Below, one piece after another: positions 10,400-22,719 of a stretch of DNA of 64,000 nucleotides. The notes below the pieces were generated by a model, which saw nothing but the letters and a program-made list of their open reading frames with translations, was not told where the DNA came from and searched no databases. How positions within the stretch are numbered: position 1 is the stretch's first letter; every line of letters begins with the position of its first letter. The position numbers and the translations under genes were made by a program. The DNA is taken from the NCBI GenBank assembly GCA_024180945.1, contig JAKSGN010000020.1, positions 1,240,001 to 1,304,000 on the forward strand. Direction: 5' to 3'. The stretch is from Macrophomina tecta. Its lineage: Eukaryota; Ascomycota; Dothideomycetes; Botryosphaeriales; Botryosphaeriaceae.

Positions 10400-11990
10400 G
10401 CATTGATATCGTCAAGCATCTCTTTTGGAGATCGCAGACGTAAGGAACTCACCCAATGCAAGCACCTTCTCTTCCTGCAGTCTCCTCCCGACAATCTGCA
10501 ATCCCACAGATGCACCATGATAGAGTTCCGGATCATCTGGGAATGGCGGTCAGCAATGAGGCCCAACGCTTGGCTATTTCCTCCATAGCTTGCAATCATT
10601 GAGCAAGAATTCGTCTTCCTCGCTGAGCGGAGCGTGCGGGCTGGGCGCGTCGACAGCTTTGTCGACTCGGGTCACTGGGATTGCATACGATGCATAGTCC
10701 AGCAGATTGATGAACGCCGTGTATCCTGTGCGTAAGAATCGATGTTATCACTATTTGTCAATCAATGAGGATGAATCACAGCGGTACTCACCCAACCATC
10801 TCACTTTTCCTCTTTTTGGGGCCGCTGAGGGGGAGACTGGCATAATGACAGCATCCACGGGCTGCCTTGTAGCTGCAGCGTTTGCAGTATTGTTCCAGTG
10901 ATCTGGGAACTCTGCTCGGTAGGCACGAATGGCTTTGTTGGTGCGCATGACTTCGGTCGCATCCAGCACTTTCGGGGAGTTTGTTTTGAAGAAAGCGGGC
11001 ATCGTGGGGTCAGGCGACTCGCTAGACAAGGCAAATTGAGCCAGAACGTCTGCGGCTCCGTCGATGAAGCATACCTTGAAGAACAACTGGAGAGCTTCTG
11101 AGTACTTGGGCAGCGAAAGCTCAATGATTTCGTGGCCCGCACTCCGTAAAGCGCTCTAAACCATGTCCAATACCCTAACTACCAGCAGCTATAGGGCCGC
11201 CACGTTGTCTAAGCGGAAGACGCCAAAAGCCAGCTTTCGACCCGTGCCGCTCGCTCTCTTTAGCGTTTCGACATATACATGATCCCGCCAAGGTATTTCA
11301 TGCACCATGGGATCGCTCAACCACGACTCACAGCTCAATAAGCCCTTCATGAGCAAAACAGTGGCTCTTGATGTTGTCGCCATGGGCCCGACGACGAACG
11401 GAACAGTGTCCTGCCCGTGCATAGGTGTTGCAACGCCTCTGAGTGGGAGCCGGTAGTAGCTTGGCCTCAAAGCATGCAGGCCGTTGAAACGAGAAGACAG
11501 CCTAACCGACGTGCCAATGCCTGTCCCCAGACCAGCGGGGCTACCACGAAGTGCAATCAGGGCCCCTTCGCCGCCAGAGCTCCCACCAGCGGTGAGAAGA
11601 CGGTTATGAGGATTAGCCGTGTAGCGGATGATGTTGTTGCCCGTTCCAGCGCTGGAAGATGCCTAGGGCACGCTGGTCTTGACGTATAGGACCGCCCCAA
11701 GGGTGCGCAGGTGGGTGGCTAGCGCAGCCTCGGCGTTCTTGTAGTCTTTGCTGTGCTTGTTCCCTTCAAATGTGCCAATCTATCCGACGTACCCCATCGT
11801 TGTTTCGACGCCTCTCACGTGGATGGTGTCTTTCAGGCTGATGGGCAGTCCGTGGAGGGGTCCAACTGGCCTACGGTGTTTCTGAAAGTGGGCGTCGAGC
11901 TGTTCCGCATCTCTTCTTGAGACTCTCCCACCACGTATTCTTGTGCTCTTTCGGAGCTCTTACGCTCGTGGCAGGTATTATTGGGACGAT
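10400..11990 (-). pseudogene. Amidase (amidase-signature family), degraded
   Basis: Read on the minus strand from about 11930 downwards, pieces of an amidase appear in order. First is GPLHGLPISLKDTIHVRG, containing the catalytic Lys. Then TTMGYVG and a short gap, then the signature GGSSGGEGALIALRGSPAGL with GTDIGTSVR. These are followed by a PMATTSRATVLLMKGLL helix region, SAGHEIIELSLPKYSEALQ, YTAFINLLDYASYAIPVTRV and ELYHGASVGLQIVGRRLQEE near the end. Stops interrupt the frame at about 11189 and 11155, and several frame changes are needed. The first 100 or so residues of a normal amidase are not found. The enzyme class hydrolyses amides such as acetamide or indoleacetamide; the original substrate cannot be inferred. 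Confidence 0.7.
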
Positions 11991-12014
11991 GGTGAGAGCC
12001 ACCCCTAATAGGCG

Positions 12015-12899
12015 GTCAACAATCAAACAAAGCAAACACGAGAGTTCATCTTCGGCTGTTTGATAAGCGAAACGTGCTCTACTTGTTTGTTTACTAGATT
12101 CTCAAACAAGCGAACAAATGTTTACTAGTTTGTCTCCCAATCGGGCAACTAGCTTGATGTTGAGTGATGAGAAACATGACGCATGTATACGCAGGTTTTC
12201 CTGTACAGATTAGCAGCGGTTCCGCATATCTCTCGGACCATATCTCCATGTTACGCCCGAGACGTCTTGGAGTGCTTCTGGGAGCCAAACCGTGAGTGCC
12301 ATTGCTACTCAACTCCCAAAAAGGAAACTGTTACGGTGTTGACGTCGAATGTAGAGCGTCCTGGCTACTCTTACTCTAATCGCTGCCGCGGAAGCTTTGC
12401 GCGTTGATCGACCCGTACGCAACCAGGATGCCATAATGCTCGATTTAAAAACGCCTGCCAGCTCAGATTCTGAGCGTGGCGTTACTCTTTTTTCGTTCTA
12501 ACACATAATTATCCATTTCTCACCCACGCCGTCGCTAAATCTGCTCCTAAAGCGGCTAGTAATCGCCGGCGATGCTAAAGGCTCGTTCAACATCGCATAG
12601 GGTAGGTGGGAATAACAACAAGGCCATGGCCATGCGGCTAAATACGGGTTATATATCCATACGCTCCCTCTTCTATTATAACGGATCATACTATCAAACC
12701 GGGCGCGCTAAGCTTCTTCCAGCAAAAACTCCAATCCCAATTAGTGTGAACCGCCCCTCCTCCTCCGGAAGCTTGCCGGGAGTGCTTACCTTATCGAGCA
12801 AACAAGCGAATCAACCAAATAAATGTAAGAGACAATGCTTGCTTGTGTGTTTCTTTCAACTCAACAAACAAGTATTTGCTGAAGTGTTTGATTGTTGGC
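12015..12899. mobile_element. Candidate non-autonomous DNA transposon (MITE-like)
   Basis: GTCAACAATCAAACA at 12015-12029 is matched in inverted orientation by positions 12885-12899 with 14 of 15 bases. Subterminal regions on both sides are rich in repeated words such as AAACAAGCGAA (12107 and 12801) and TTGTTTGTT / TTTACTAG (12085-12150), as in hAT-like elements. The 885-bp interior has no long open frame. I could not find a clear target-site duplication. It remains a candidate. Confidence 0.35.
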
Positions 12900-14836
12900 C
12901 CCCGTACACGCATTTATGCTAAACTCAAGGCCCTCGATGAAAAATGGCGGGGGCGGGTCCCCATCATGCAAACTTATGTTTTTTCGGGGGTCTGTGGGCC
13001 GAATTAACGGAGTCCTTGGTCGCGCAGCAGTTCTAGCATGGTTAATCTTGTGCTCTGTTAGCCGAAAACTTTACTCCAGAGGACAGCCGCCTCATGTCGT
13101 TATAGCCCAGCTCGTTTCTACCGACAAAGAAACGGTGTTTGTGGAATGCATATTACTTCACCAAGCCTACGACTGCATGATAGAAGATACAAGATTGTTG
13201 CACGTGCTCTTCAGATCGTGTCTTTATTGAAGCTTCGACGTGCAATACGTTACTACAGGGAATAAGCTCTGTTGTATCTCCAAAATTGAGGTTTTAAGTT
13301 GCCCCTGGTGTCGGAAAATGCTGTTCCGGCTAGATTTGCCTTGTACATACAGATTAGGCCCTTCGATATGAGGTGCGCGAAGCTTTGACAGGTCGAGCAG
13401 AGCGTGCGTCAATCAAGGCGGCGAAGCAGACTCTCGCGCCTAAAAGGCACCACTGGCAATTGGCAAGTATATTTGACTTCGAATGCTTATATATGCCCTC
13501 GAAGAATGTGAACACAACCGCCCTGTGCAATCATGAACACTGGCATCGGAGAGTCCATTGTACTGTTAAGCGCACGTCATTGAACAATGTGTCAGCTGGT
13601 GCGCTACAAGGGAGATCAACATCCGTACGCCGAGGTGGCAGAGCCTCTGAACACTAGCCAGCTTCCTTGCATTGCTTTTAGGAAGCTTGTTTTGCAAGAT
13701 CAACAGTCCGTGCGTGAGATTGCCACGTTTATGCAGCCAGGGATTGTAACCAAAAATCTGGTAAGAGGCGGTTTACTTTCATGTCAAGGATCATAGACCC
13801 AAGATAGTCGTATATACAATGAGTGAATGTGGAGCTATATTTGGAAAAAAAAAAATCCGTTGCTACTACTTAACGCATGAGACCGTGCTCTTCATCCCAT
13901 TGTGCGGGCAATCTTATACTGAAGAAAAGCCATGCCTGTTCTAAGCATCGTGCCTTCCTTCCCATGGCTGGTTGCCGCGGAGAGACTCCTTGAACTGATC
14001 GGACTCGAGCATGGTTGCGGACGGACATGGTAATGCACCGAAGTCCGCAAGTTATGGTCAAGCCGCTCTCATACCCTGACTCGAGATCGAGGACGGACGT
14101 CCTTAGCGACGTAGGAATTCTCCAGCCTTGTGAGGGCAACGTGATGGCACCGGACAAGCAGGAAAATACTTCCGGTTGAGCTTGGCTGCTCGCCTGATGA
14201 TAGGCATCTTATCTCGTTGGACGCAGACTGTGCTTCAACACTTTCATCCAGCATCGGCTATCGTGCAACTCTCTTGTGCAAGCAATTTCCCCACTGAGGA
14301 AAGTGGAGTAGGGGCGCACTTATACTATGGTAGCGAGAACTCAGTGAGGCATTCAGGACGCGTAGTAGACCGCGCCAACACCTGCATTGCTCATGCCGTC
14401 CTGCCGCCCTGCATCGGCAAGTGGCGACTCAGCGCTGACCCAACATCTCCCTTCAATTTTGATGGATGAGGACCAGCCGACTCCGGGCCGGAAGCTGCCT
14501 CGAGCTTCAGCAAACTAGGCGGTTTTGTAGTCTTGGCTGTGGGACTCATGACTCAGTTGCTCCCTATACGGGCCGCCTTAGGAACAACACTCAGGTCGAA
14601 CTGCTCCGCCAATCCTCTTCACGACTTCGCTCCGAGTCGAAAAAGATCAGGTCGACCATGCGGTGGGTCCGCCTGACAAGTGCTCGGCAAACCGTCGTCG
14701 GATGTTGTCGCTGCACTGCCGGCCATCTCTCAGTGATCTTAAGCAGCAGCACCTCGCCGTTGCGTTTAGTTCCGTGCCTTACTGCCCCTCGTTTCTCGAC
14801 CAGTCACTCTTTTTTTCGAAGGATTCCGGACTCGCC
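12900..14836. other. Long gene-free stretch upstream of the tyrosinase
   Basis: Nearly 2 kb with only short open frames lacking recognisable domains on either strand. An A-run occurs near 13845. The final 200-300 bases should include the tyrosinase promoter. Confidence 0.45.
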
Positions 14837-16422
14837 ATGCAGCTGAACCAATTACTCAACGTGGCCCTGCTTCTTGCCGGCGCCAGCAGCGTGGAAGCCG
14901 GCCCGCTTCTTAAGACGGCGCCCGAACAGCCCACACCGCAGCTCCTAAACCTTGCAAACGCCACCCTTGAGCAGATTTCTCAGCATGCCCTCACTGTTGC
15001 CAAGGCGGCCATTCCGTCAAACGCCACTTGCACTCCCGACAAGCTGATGGTCCGCAGGCGCTGGTACGTAGATCGCGCGTGGCTGACCGCAAAGCAAGCT
15101 GACTCTTGCCGTGGAGGGACGATCTGAGCGCCGAGGAGAGGATCGCATACACCAGCGCTGTGCGCTGCCTGCAGTCAAAGCCGGCCAAGACTCCGCCAGA
15201 GCTTGCTCCCGGTGCAAAGACGAGATATGACGACTTTGTGGTGTGCACGCCTTTACCGTTCATGTTGCGTCGATGAGACTCACCAGTCGTCAACCGCAGG
15301 TCGCGCATATCAACCAGACCAACTTCATCCACTTCAATGCCAACTTCTTGGGATGGCATCGTTACTTCACTTGGGAGTACGAACAAGCCCTGCGCAACGA
15401 GTGCGGCTATGCTGGCACTCAGCCCTACTGGGTAAGACCGTCGCAGTCCTTCCACACCATGACACCTCGATGCTGACCCTACCACGCAGGACTGGACAAA
15501 GTCCGCAAAAACTGGCCTTGCCAAGTCTCCTGTCTTTGACGGCAGCGCGACCTCGTTGTCTGGAGATGGTTCTCCTCTAAATTACTCTTCGACTGACCGG
15601 ATCATCATCAACGGTAACACGGATGCCCCGACTTACCTCTCCCCTGGCACCGGCGGTGGCTGCGTGACGTCTGGGCCGTTTGTCAACATGACAGTAAACC
15701 TTGGCCCTGCCGGCCTTAGCCTGCTCAACGGAAAGAGCGACAACTCGTCCTACAAGTTCGAGTACAACCCTCGCTGCCTCAAGCGCTCCTTGACCGATGA
15801 CGCAAACCAGCGATTTGCCAACGAGACCAGCGTTCTCGACCTTCTCACCGGTCCCAAGAACATCTATGACTTTGAATTTACGATGCAGGGATGGCCAGGA
15901 ACGGCGGAGCAAGGAGTTCACGGTGGCGGCCACTTTTCTCTCGGTAAGCCTGGGATTAACCCTGGACGCGGCGCCCCAGAGCAGTCCTGAGTAATATCGG
16001 ACCGCACGAGCGGGGGCCGGGACCGCCGAAACTTGCTTAAACCCCAAGGCACACGCAGCTGACTTCCCTCTTCCAGGTGGTGATCCCGGCCGCGATCTCT
16101 ACGTCAGTCCCGGCGATCCAGCGTGCGTAGTCCCCTCTCGAATTACGTACATGAACCCATGCTGATGTGGCGTAGATTCTGGACTCACCACTCGAACATT
16201 GACCGCATCTGGTGGCAGTGGCAGATGCTGGAGCCCGAGACGCGTACGGCGGGTGCGAGCGCCATTGCTGGCCCGTACACCATGAATGACGGCTTTGAGC
16301 CTCACCGCAACGGCACCCTCGACGATGTCATCAGCCTCGACTTCGCTGCGGCCGACCGGTCGTTCAAGCTTGGAGAGCTGCTGAGCACGACGAGCGGGCC
16401 GTTCTGCTACGTCTACGAGTAA
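14837..16422 (+). CDS. Secreted tyrosinase, type-3 copper enzyme, 409 aa in six exons
   Basis: Exons 14837-15063, 15117-15240, 15300-15431, 15490-15943, 16077-16122, 16176-16422; all introns are GT-AG and the joined frame is open. Residues 1-21 are a signal peptide ending SSVEA-G. The CuA region reads VAHINQTNFIHFNANFLGWH then RYFTWEYEQAL. The CuB region reads VHGGGHFSLGG, then SPGDPAFWTHHSNIDRIWWQ. All metal-binding His expected from the family are present. N-linked glycosylation sites (NAT, NQT, NMT, NYS) fit secretion. Fungal tyrosinases of this short type oxidise phenols to quinones and act in pigmentation, phenolic detoxification or host interaction; which applies here is unknown. It lacks the long C-terminal propeptide of the classic intracellular tyrosinases. 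Confidence 0.9.
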
Positions 16423-17658
16423 GCATGGCCGCCGCCGGCCGGCCAGGAAGGATGATGCAGCCGCCGTAGTGTTTTGTGTTGTAGGTATAAAGATGATCGA
16501 AGCAACTCGAGCGTTAAGAGTGAATCACAAGCATAAACGTCATTTGCACAACCGTACCCCCGCTTCCGCCACGTTTCCGCCACGTTCCCAGTTCTTTGAC
16601 GCTCGACGCAGAAAATAAGCTTATAGTCCGCAGTGGCTTGGACTGTTTCTTCCGGTCGCACTAATTACAGGACTGGTTTCGGGCGCCGCTCGGGTCTACC
16701 TTCCCCGGCCGTTTCTCGTTCCAGAACGTGGCGGACATCCCCAAGGCTACAGGGCGAAACCCGCCGTCGCACCAAAGGCCGCTGTGGAGCCGCAGGTAAA
16801 CGATTAGTCCCCGTATAAGCCTATTATCCTGGCACGTCCTCCCGACAAGGATAAGGGGCGTCAGGCCCGCTGTTGCCAATCACCGAGCAGACTCACGGTA
16901 ATCATCCCGCCCGCTGCCGGCCGCCCGGCCGGTGATTGGACAAGTTCTGCTCATTATTCGAAAAAATCCTGTTGGTGCCAAGTCCGTGGGCCACTCGAAC
17001 GAAATTGTGCGTATGGCGGAGCAGCGGTAATCTCCCGCCTCCTCTCTCCACAGCGCACTTCCTTCATCACCGCCCCGCCGGCAGATCCCGGCCGGCGCCA
17101 TATGCGTCGGCATCTGGAGGTTCTTTTGCTCAGCTAATGCAGGGGCGCAGCGCAAGAGATTGGCGGCGTGTCATGTTGTTGGGTGTTTTCATTCCTTGGC
17201 AACGCGGCGTTCTGGCAGGAATTCGTGCCCCTTTGCCGCTCGTCCGCCTGCACGAACCTGCCGCTGCTCCCGCATCTCCAGCTCGACGATTGCCCATGTA
17301 CACGGAGGACCGAAGTGGAGTTGTAGTCCGCCGAGGCGCCGTTTGTACCACGGGTATGACGGTTTCATTAAATTAGCTTCAGCCAACGTCGCGAGTAGAT
17401 CTGCCGTGATTGGCTCAACATCCTCGCCGGCGCCACTTTGAAACGCCCCCCCCGGGCAGGTGGATAGGGCTCTGCCAAAGACTTTAAGTAGCCGCCGAGG
17501 CCTCATCTTTACGGGACCATCGACGCTGGATCAGTTGAACCGTCCCTTTCAGTCACTCATTTTTTGTCCTTCCTAAGGCGTCCATTCCTTCTCCTTATCC
17601 GCAACACAGACGACTTCGCGTTGACCTTCGCTCTGCCAAAACACCACGAATCTGCATC
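16423..17658. other. Intergenic stretch between tyrosinase and CAP genes
   Basis: About 1.2 kb. No gene recognised. C-rich run at 17447-17456. The C/T-rich segment 17535-17600 is the likely leader of the downstream gene. Confidence 0.45.
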
Positions 17659-18578
17659 ATGCGTTCTTCCGCCGTTATCCTGCCCCTCCTGGCTACGCTG
17701 GCCGTGGCGACTCCCATCAGCAAGCGGTAAGTTCTGTCGTCACGTGTGATCTGGCCGAGGACTTCGGCTGGGGCTGCTGGCCAGCTCCACGCAGAAACCA
17801 ACCAGGCCTACCATTCGCACTGCACTTGACCTTCACATCCTAACCTATACAATGTAGTGAGGCCCAGAACCAGAGCAGCGCCAGCATGAAGGCGTTCGTC
17901 TGCTCGTACTTCCCCGATTCCAACTTCTGCAAGGACTCCTCCAGCACGGGTGTCACGGCGGAAACTACGACTGGAACATCCGGGTCCAGCAGCTCTTCTG
18001 GCGGCTCTACTAGTGGCTCAAGTAGCGGCTCTACCAGTGGTTCCAACACTTCCGGCACCACCAGCGGCTCCTCCACTTCCACGGGCACCTCCTCTGACTC
18101 GGACAACTGGGCTGCCCTGCACAATGCCAAGCGTGTCCTCCATCAGGACACCGGTAACCTTACATATGATGACACTCTCGCCGCGGGAGCTCTGGAGCAC
18201 TCGAAGAAGTGCGTTTTCGAGCACTCTGAGAGGTTTGTGCCCTGGTATCCACCCTTTTGTTTCTCTTTACAGTAGCTGACGCTGCAAAGTAACGGCGATT
18301 ACGGCGAGAACCTAGCCATGGGCTCGGGCCTGACCAATGATCAGACCGTCGACATGTGGTACGATGAGATCAAGGACTACGGCTCTTACTGGGGCAAGGA
18401 TGACGTCCCCATGGGCGTCATGCACTTCACGCAGGTCGTCTGGAAGGGCACCACCAAGGTCGGCTGCGGCGTCTACGACTGCGGTTCGCAGGGTAACCTC
18501 GTCACCTGCCGGTACCAGGCTGCTGGCAACTACCTCGGCGAGTTCGCCGCCAACGTGGGTGAGCTGAAGTCGAGCTAA
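17659..18578 (+). CDS. Secreted CAP-superfamily (PR-1/Pry1-like) protein, 243 aa in three exons
   Basis: Exons 17659-17726, 17858-18232 and 18290-18578 (introns of 131 and 57 bp, GT-AG). Residues 1-18 form a signal peptide. Directly after it comes SKREAQ, a Kex2 (KR) plus Ste13 (EA) type maturation site like that of yeast alpha-factor. A short segment with two Cys (FVCSYFPDSNFCKD) and a 60-residue Ser/Gly/Thr-rich linker follow. The CAP domain starts at WAALHNAKR. It holds AAGALEHSKKC, NGDYGENLAMGSG and the signature HFTQVVWKGTTKVGCG with CRYQAAGNYLGEF, so the His and Glu residues of the CAP cavity are present. Fungal family members bind sterols or fatty acids and are exported; some act in virulence. 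Ligand and role are not visible here. Confidence 0.88.
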
Positions 18579-20970
18579 ATGATCGAATGACAAACAAAAC
18601 AAAAACATCCAGCTGAGCTGAGCCGACCCGTCGATACCGGCGGTCCGCTTCTCTGCATGATTCGGTTCGGTGCTTCAACTGAACGTTCTTCTACCTCACA
18701 CCTTCTTGTATGATTAAATTCAGGGCGAACCGTGGTGTTCTGCCCATCTTTTGGAAATTTAAAAAAAAAAAAAAGAAATCTTGCTACGGTTTTCGTCTCA
18801 CTCGGCCACGGGTGCACCAGGCAGCCATGTGGCCAATGTGTTTCAGCCAGGCGCGGGCCAAGGCGTTCAAGTGATGTGACAAGGACTTGATCCTCATACA
18901 AAATTGCCAAGAGTGTCGAAGGAATGGGATGGTGCAGTGTCTGACAAATTCTTCAAAATTTTCGGCCTGAATGGCATATGTCCTCTTGATCTTCAGGCAC
19001 ACAACCCACATATTTCATTCGTGTACTTGCTGACGCAGCATCTGGCACCTCGATGGCCCGCAGAGTACATATGCGAGTATGAACCTGCCGGTCTTGTGTA
19101 TTCATTCTGATTTTGATAGAAGAAACATCCCCTGACTCCTATTTTCGAATAGGGGGATCCTGCAGGTCTTCACTCAGTGGCACGTATCATTGATGAGGGA
19201 TGCACGCGACATCTTTCTGCACCACTCGGCTGAGGGTTGGTGGGCTTGAGCTGTCGTTTGACGCATCTCTCGACGAGGTGAGATTGCCCTCGCCGCTTTT
19301 TGCCAGGCACGAGCATAATGTTGCGCGAGTGTACCGACCGGTGTGTCATGCCCGCGTCGTGCAGGAAGTGCTAGCTGCGCGCGGATGTCGGGCTTCTGCA
19401 TCACGGTGGGCAAGCGCATAGGCGTCGAGCTCGGTGTTGGATTTGGTCTCGTCCGTGAACTATTGGAGGGGGAATTTTGCCCACAGGGCTGTTTTTTACC
19501 TGGGTATGGTGATATCGGAACGCCGTCTTTTTGGCCAAAGGTGTGCGATTGTAGTTGAGATGTGCTGCTGACCTCACCACTGTTCCCTGACCCGAGCAGG
19601 TGGACTGTGCGGTCTGGCGGTTTTGTGTCCGCCATTTTCTGCGCTGTTTGTGGGACGGCGGGGCAGTTTCAAAAAGGAGTGAGGTGCTGAGAAGACGGCG
19701 AAAGGGCGGATCTTCCGGAAGCCCCTTTGATGTAAACTCCACGGAGGTTACGGGAAAAGGCTTTTTTGCCTCAGGTTGGATCAATTTGGCGCACAGCAAG
19801 CGAGATTTAACCAGACCCTTTGTTCCCAAGCGGCATTTGCGTCGTTGGCCGGCTAACCGTTTTACGTCTGTGATTGATGGGTGCACGCACACGAAAAATC
19901 TCGCCTAGAAAGTGCTGAATCTCCCGAGATATCGCAAGGAGAATTCACCCTGTTCTTGAGGATTTGGTTATACCATAGTCCTACAAGTTGATCCACCTTT
20001 ACAATGCTTCTGCCTCTACACTATCTGCAGCCAACACCCGATGATGTTTTCAGTACGCGGCAGAAATCAGTGGCGGCATGCCTATCTTGACCTAGAAGTA
20101 TCCCGGTAGGCTGAAGGCAAGATACCACGAAGTGTGGCCTTGATCTGTAAAGCCAACGTGTGCGAGTGCCACCGATGCTGTTGCGTGTACTCGCCCATGT
20201 TTTAGTAATTTTCGAGGCCTAGACGGCGTTTCCACATGTCGTATGTCCCAGCCTTTGCGCCCACCCCCCGGGTGGTGTCAAGCAGTTCACCAATTTAGCC
20301 AGGCCCAAGCAACTCTGAAAGCTCGCCGTCTTCACCATCATCCTCGTACTCCCCTTCAAAAGCAGACAGTCCACCTAAGATCTCAGCAGCTGTTTCCCCA
20401 GGCATCCTTGCCGCCGAATCTTGTGTACCTGGCATGTGATTCTGTCGCTTTCTTTAATTTTCCGAAACCTCGCTAATCATGTGCTCTAGACTGAGATTGA
20501 ACTGGGAGCGGATTGTAAGCTCGAGATAAATTTTTGTAGTCCCAACATGTGCAAGTTGTGGGGCAAGTCCTAACATGCAGGTCTCTCCAATTAAATACGA
20601 GGCTATAGTAGTCTCAGTTGTGCCAGCAAGAATCGTCAACGCGCGGGCAGGCCAACGGCAGCATGCCTTCCTTAGCAGCGCATCCTCTTTACGAACCATC
20701 ACAGCGGCCTCACTGAACCTCAAGTTGCTAGGACATGTTGACGTTGCCACTCTATGCTATTCTTGCACACAGCGAGAGCATCTATTCGAGTATCCTCACA
20801 AGGACATAACGAATATTCTAGCAATGGTGCTGCGCTTGAAGCCGGCCAGCTTCGCAGCGTCGCCTGAGCAATCAGAACCTCCGCACGCCGCAAACGGCCG
20901 ACGACTGTTTGCGTATACCACGTTTGCAGTCCGTCTATGATGTACTGCAGCGCAAGAACCAAATTGGTCT
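18579..20970. other. Long gene-free stretch (2.4 kb)
   Basis: Contains a 14-base A run at 18761-18774 in the likely 3' region of the CAP gene. Several 60-160 codon frames at 18784-19908 on both strands show no domain, signal peptide or consistent splice pattern. Dispersed repeat copy B lies at 20830-20917. Confidence 0.45.
20830..20917 (+). repeat. Dispersed repeat copy B (partner at 2949-3030)
   Basis: Contains CCTCCGCACGCCGCAAA followed by CGGCCGACGACT, and upstream GAAGCCGGCC...GAGCAATCAGAA, matching copy A with substitutions. It lies 50 bases from the end of the convergent symporter gene. Confidence 0.45.
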
Positions 20971-22719
20971 TTAGACGATGTACCTAAACAACGGGCTCTT
21001 GTCTCCCATCCGCAACAGATCGTCCTCGGAGAACCTCGCCCTGATCTCTTCCTCGGTGCCCACCTCCTCTTTCTTTCGATTTAACGTCTCGAAAGCCATT
21101 TTCAATACCAGCGTCGCTACGATCGCCGCGACAGAGATACCCAGTCCAAAGCCAAAACCCAGCCAGTAATGCGGCTTCTGGTCCTCGAGGTATACGTTGC
21201 TCCCAATTGCGCCGCCTAGATTGCCCATCGAGATCAACAGGGCCATGCCGATAGCGCGCTTCCATGACGGGGCTAGATTGTTGCCAATCCAAGATAGCAC
21301 GCCTATCAGCGGAGGATAGACACCAGCCGGGATGCAGAACAAGAATGCGTACGTCAAGCCAGGGAGGCGTGGATGCGGAATGCAGAGCAGTCCCAGAAAC
21401 CCGGCTGCGGCTATGCAGTAGGGTCCGACAATGAATGGCCAACGGGTCCGGTACTTGTCGGCGCAGTAAGAGACGGCGATTGTAGCGATTACGCCAAGGA
21501 CATAGATCGGTATAGTGAGGAGCTGGGCATTCGCCGCAGAATAGCCAAGGCCGAGGATCACGCTGGGCGCCGAGTACGTGAAGCCATAAAGGGAGATCGA
21601 ATTGCCCTGGAGAATGGGGGCGTCAGTGGGAGCGCACCGAGCGATGGGATGGGGCAGATACCCAGTATATAATGATAGCAAACCAAATCTTCCATTCCAT
21701 CAGGGCGGAGCGGATAGTGGGCCAGTGGAACAGGTCGGCCGTCTCCACATGGCCAGTTCTTGTACCAGAATCTGTTTGTAAGCGGTGGACGATAAACTGA
21801 CGCTCGTCAGGCTGCAGGAAGGACGCGCTTTCAGGGCTGTCCGGCAACAGCTTGAAACACATCACGCCGATGACGACAGTGACGATACCTTCAAGGATAA
21901 AGATCCATCGCCAGCCCGCCAAACCACCCACGCTATCCATCTTTTCGATAGCGAATGCGAGGAGGCCGGAAAAGGCTCCTGCCATCGAGGCTGCGCTGAA
22001 AAATACAGCCATCCGTGTTTGTAGCTCGAAGCGCTTGTACCAAGTCGTAAGGAGGTATGTGCTTGCCGGGAAGAAGCCGGATTCTGCCAGGCCAAGCTGC
22101 CGATGTGTTACTTCCACGTTACCGAAGACCGTTCCATGACACATACCGCAACTCTTGCGCCAACAAGTCCCTCATAGTTCTGCACTATGCCCATCAAAGT
22201 CATCACTGAATATTTCAATGAGCGAGGCATCCCGAAAAGTGGCAAGTAGCCGCGTACCGGTACCCCAAGCAATCATCATACACGCAATCCAAACGGAGGG
22301 CTTAACCAGCTTGAGCACGACATTGCTTGGGACCTCGAGCAAGGCGTACGGGAAGAAGAAAACGGTGAGGCTTTTTCCGGAAATTAGACAAACCAGTTAG
22401 ACAAGATGCGAGAATACTGACGCGATGTTGTATTGGGCTCCCGTAAGCCGAAGATCTTCGTTCATGCCTGCGATTTTGGCATTTCCAACTGCAGGCCCTG
22501 ATCAGCCGGGAACGAGCAAGGGACGCCGCTCGACTCACTGTTACTCCTATCAATAAACGATAGAACATAGAGCAAGGTTAGCATTGGCAGGAGCCGGAAA
22601 TCGACTTTGCGCAGGATTCTGCTCGTTTCCTTGGCGTCGTACAGAGGCTGGTCTGCGATGCTCGTTTCCACATCTTCGAAATGGTCAGGCCACTCGGGCT
22701 TTTCGTGCTCAAGGCCCAT
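20971..22719 (-). CDS. MFS anion:cation symporter (Dal5/allantoate-permease family), 494 aa in six exons
   Basis: Minus-strand exons 22719-22539, 22488-22422, 22370-22264, 22205-22147, 22096-21662 and 21606-20971; every intron is GT-AG and the frame stays open. The order of motifs is that of the ACS family. TM1 is LLPMLTLLYVLSFIDRSN, followed by IGNAKIAGMNEDL and LTGAQYNIA. Then come FFFPYALLEVPSNVVLKL, VMTLMGIVQNYEGLVGARV and LGLAESGFFPASTYLLTTWY (motif around TM5). Later are GWRWIFILEG, LPDSPE and VSYCADKYRTRWP. About 12 membrane segments can be read. Substrates in this family include allantoate, nicotinate, pantothenate and related anions; the actual substrate is unknown. I start at the second Met (MGLEHEKPEW) because the alternative upstream ATG at 22812 adds an atypical 31 residues. 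Confidence 0.88.

Noticed and set aside
19174..19908. Overlapping open frames of 100-160 codons on both strands
   Set aside because: Mutually antisense, compositionally unremarkable and without any known motif.
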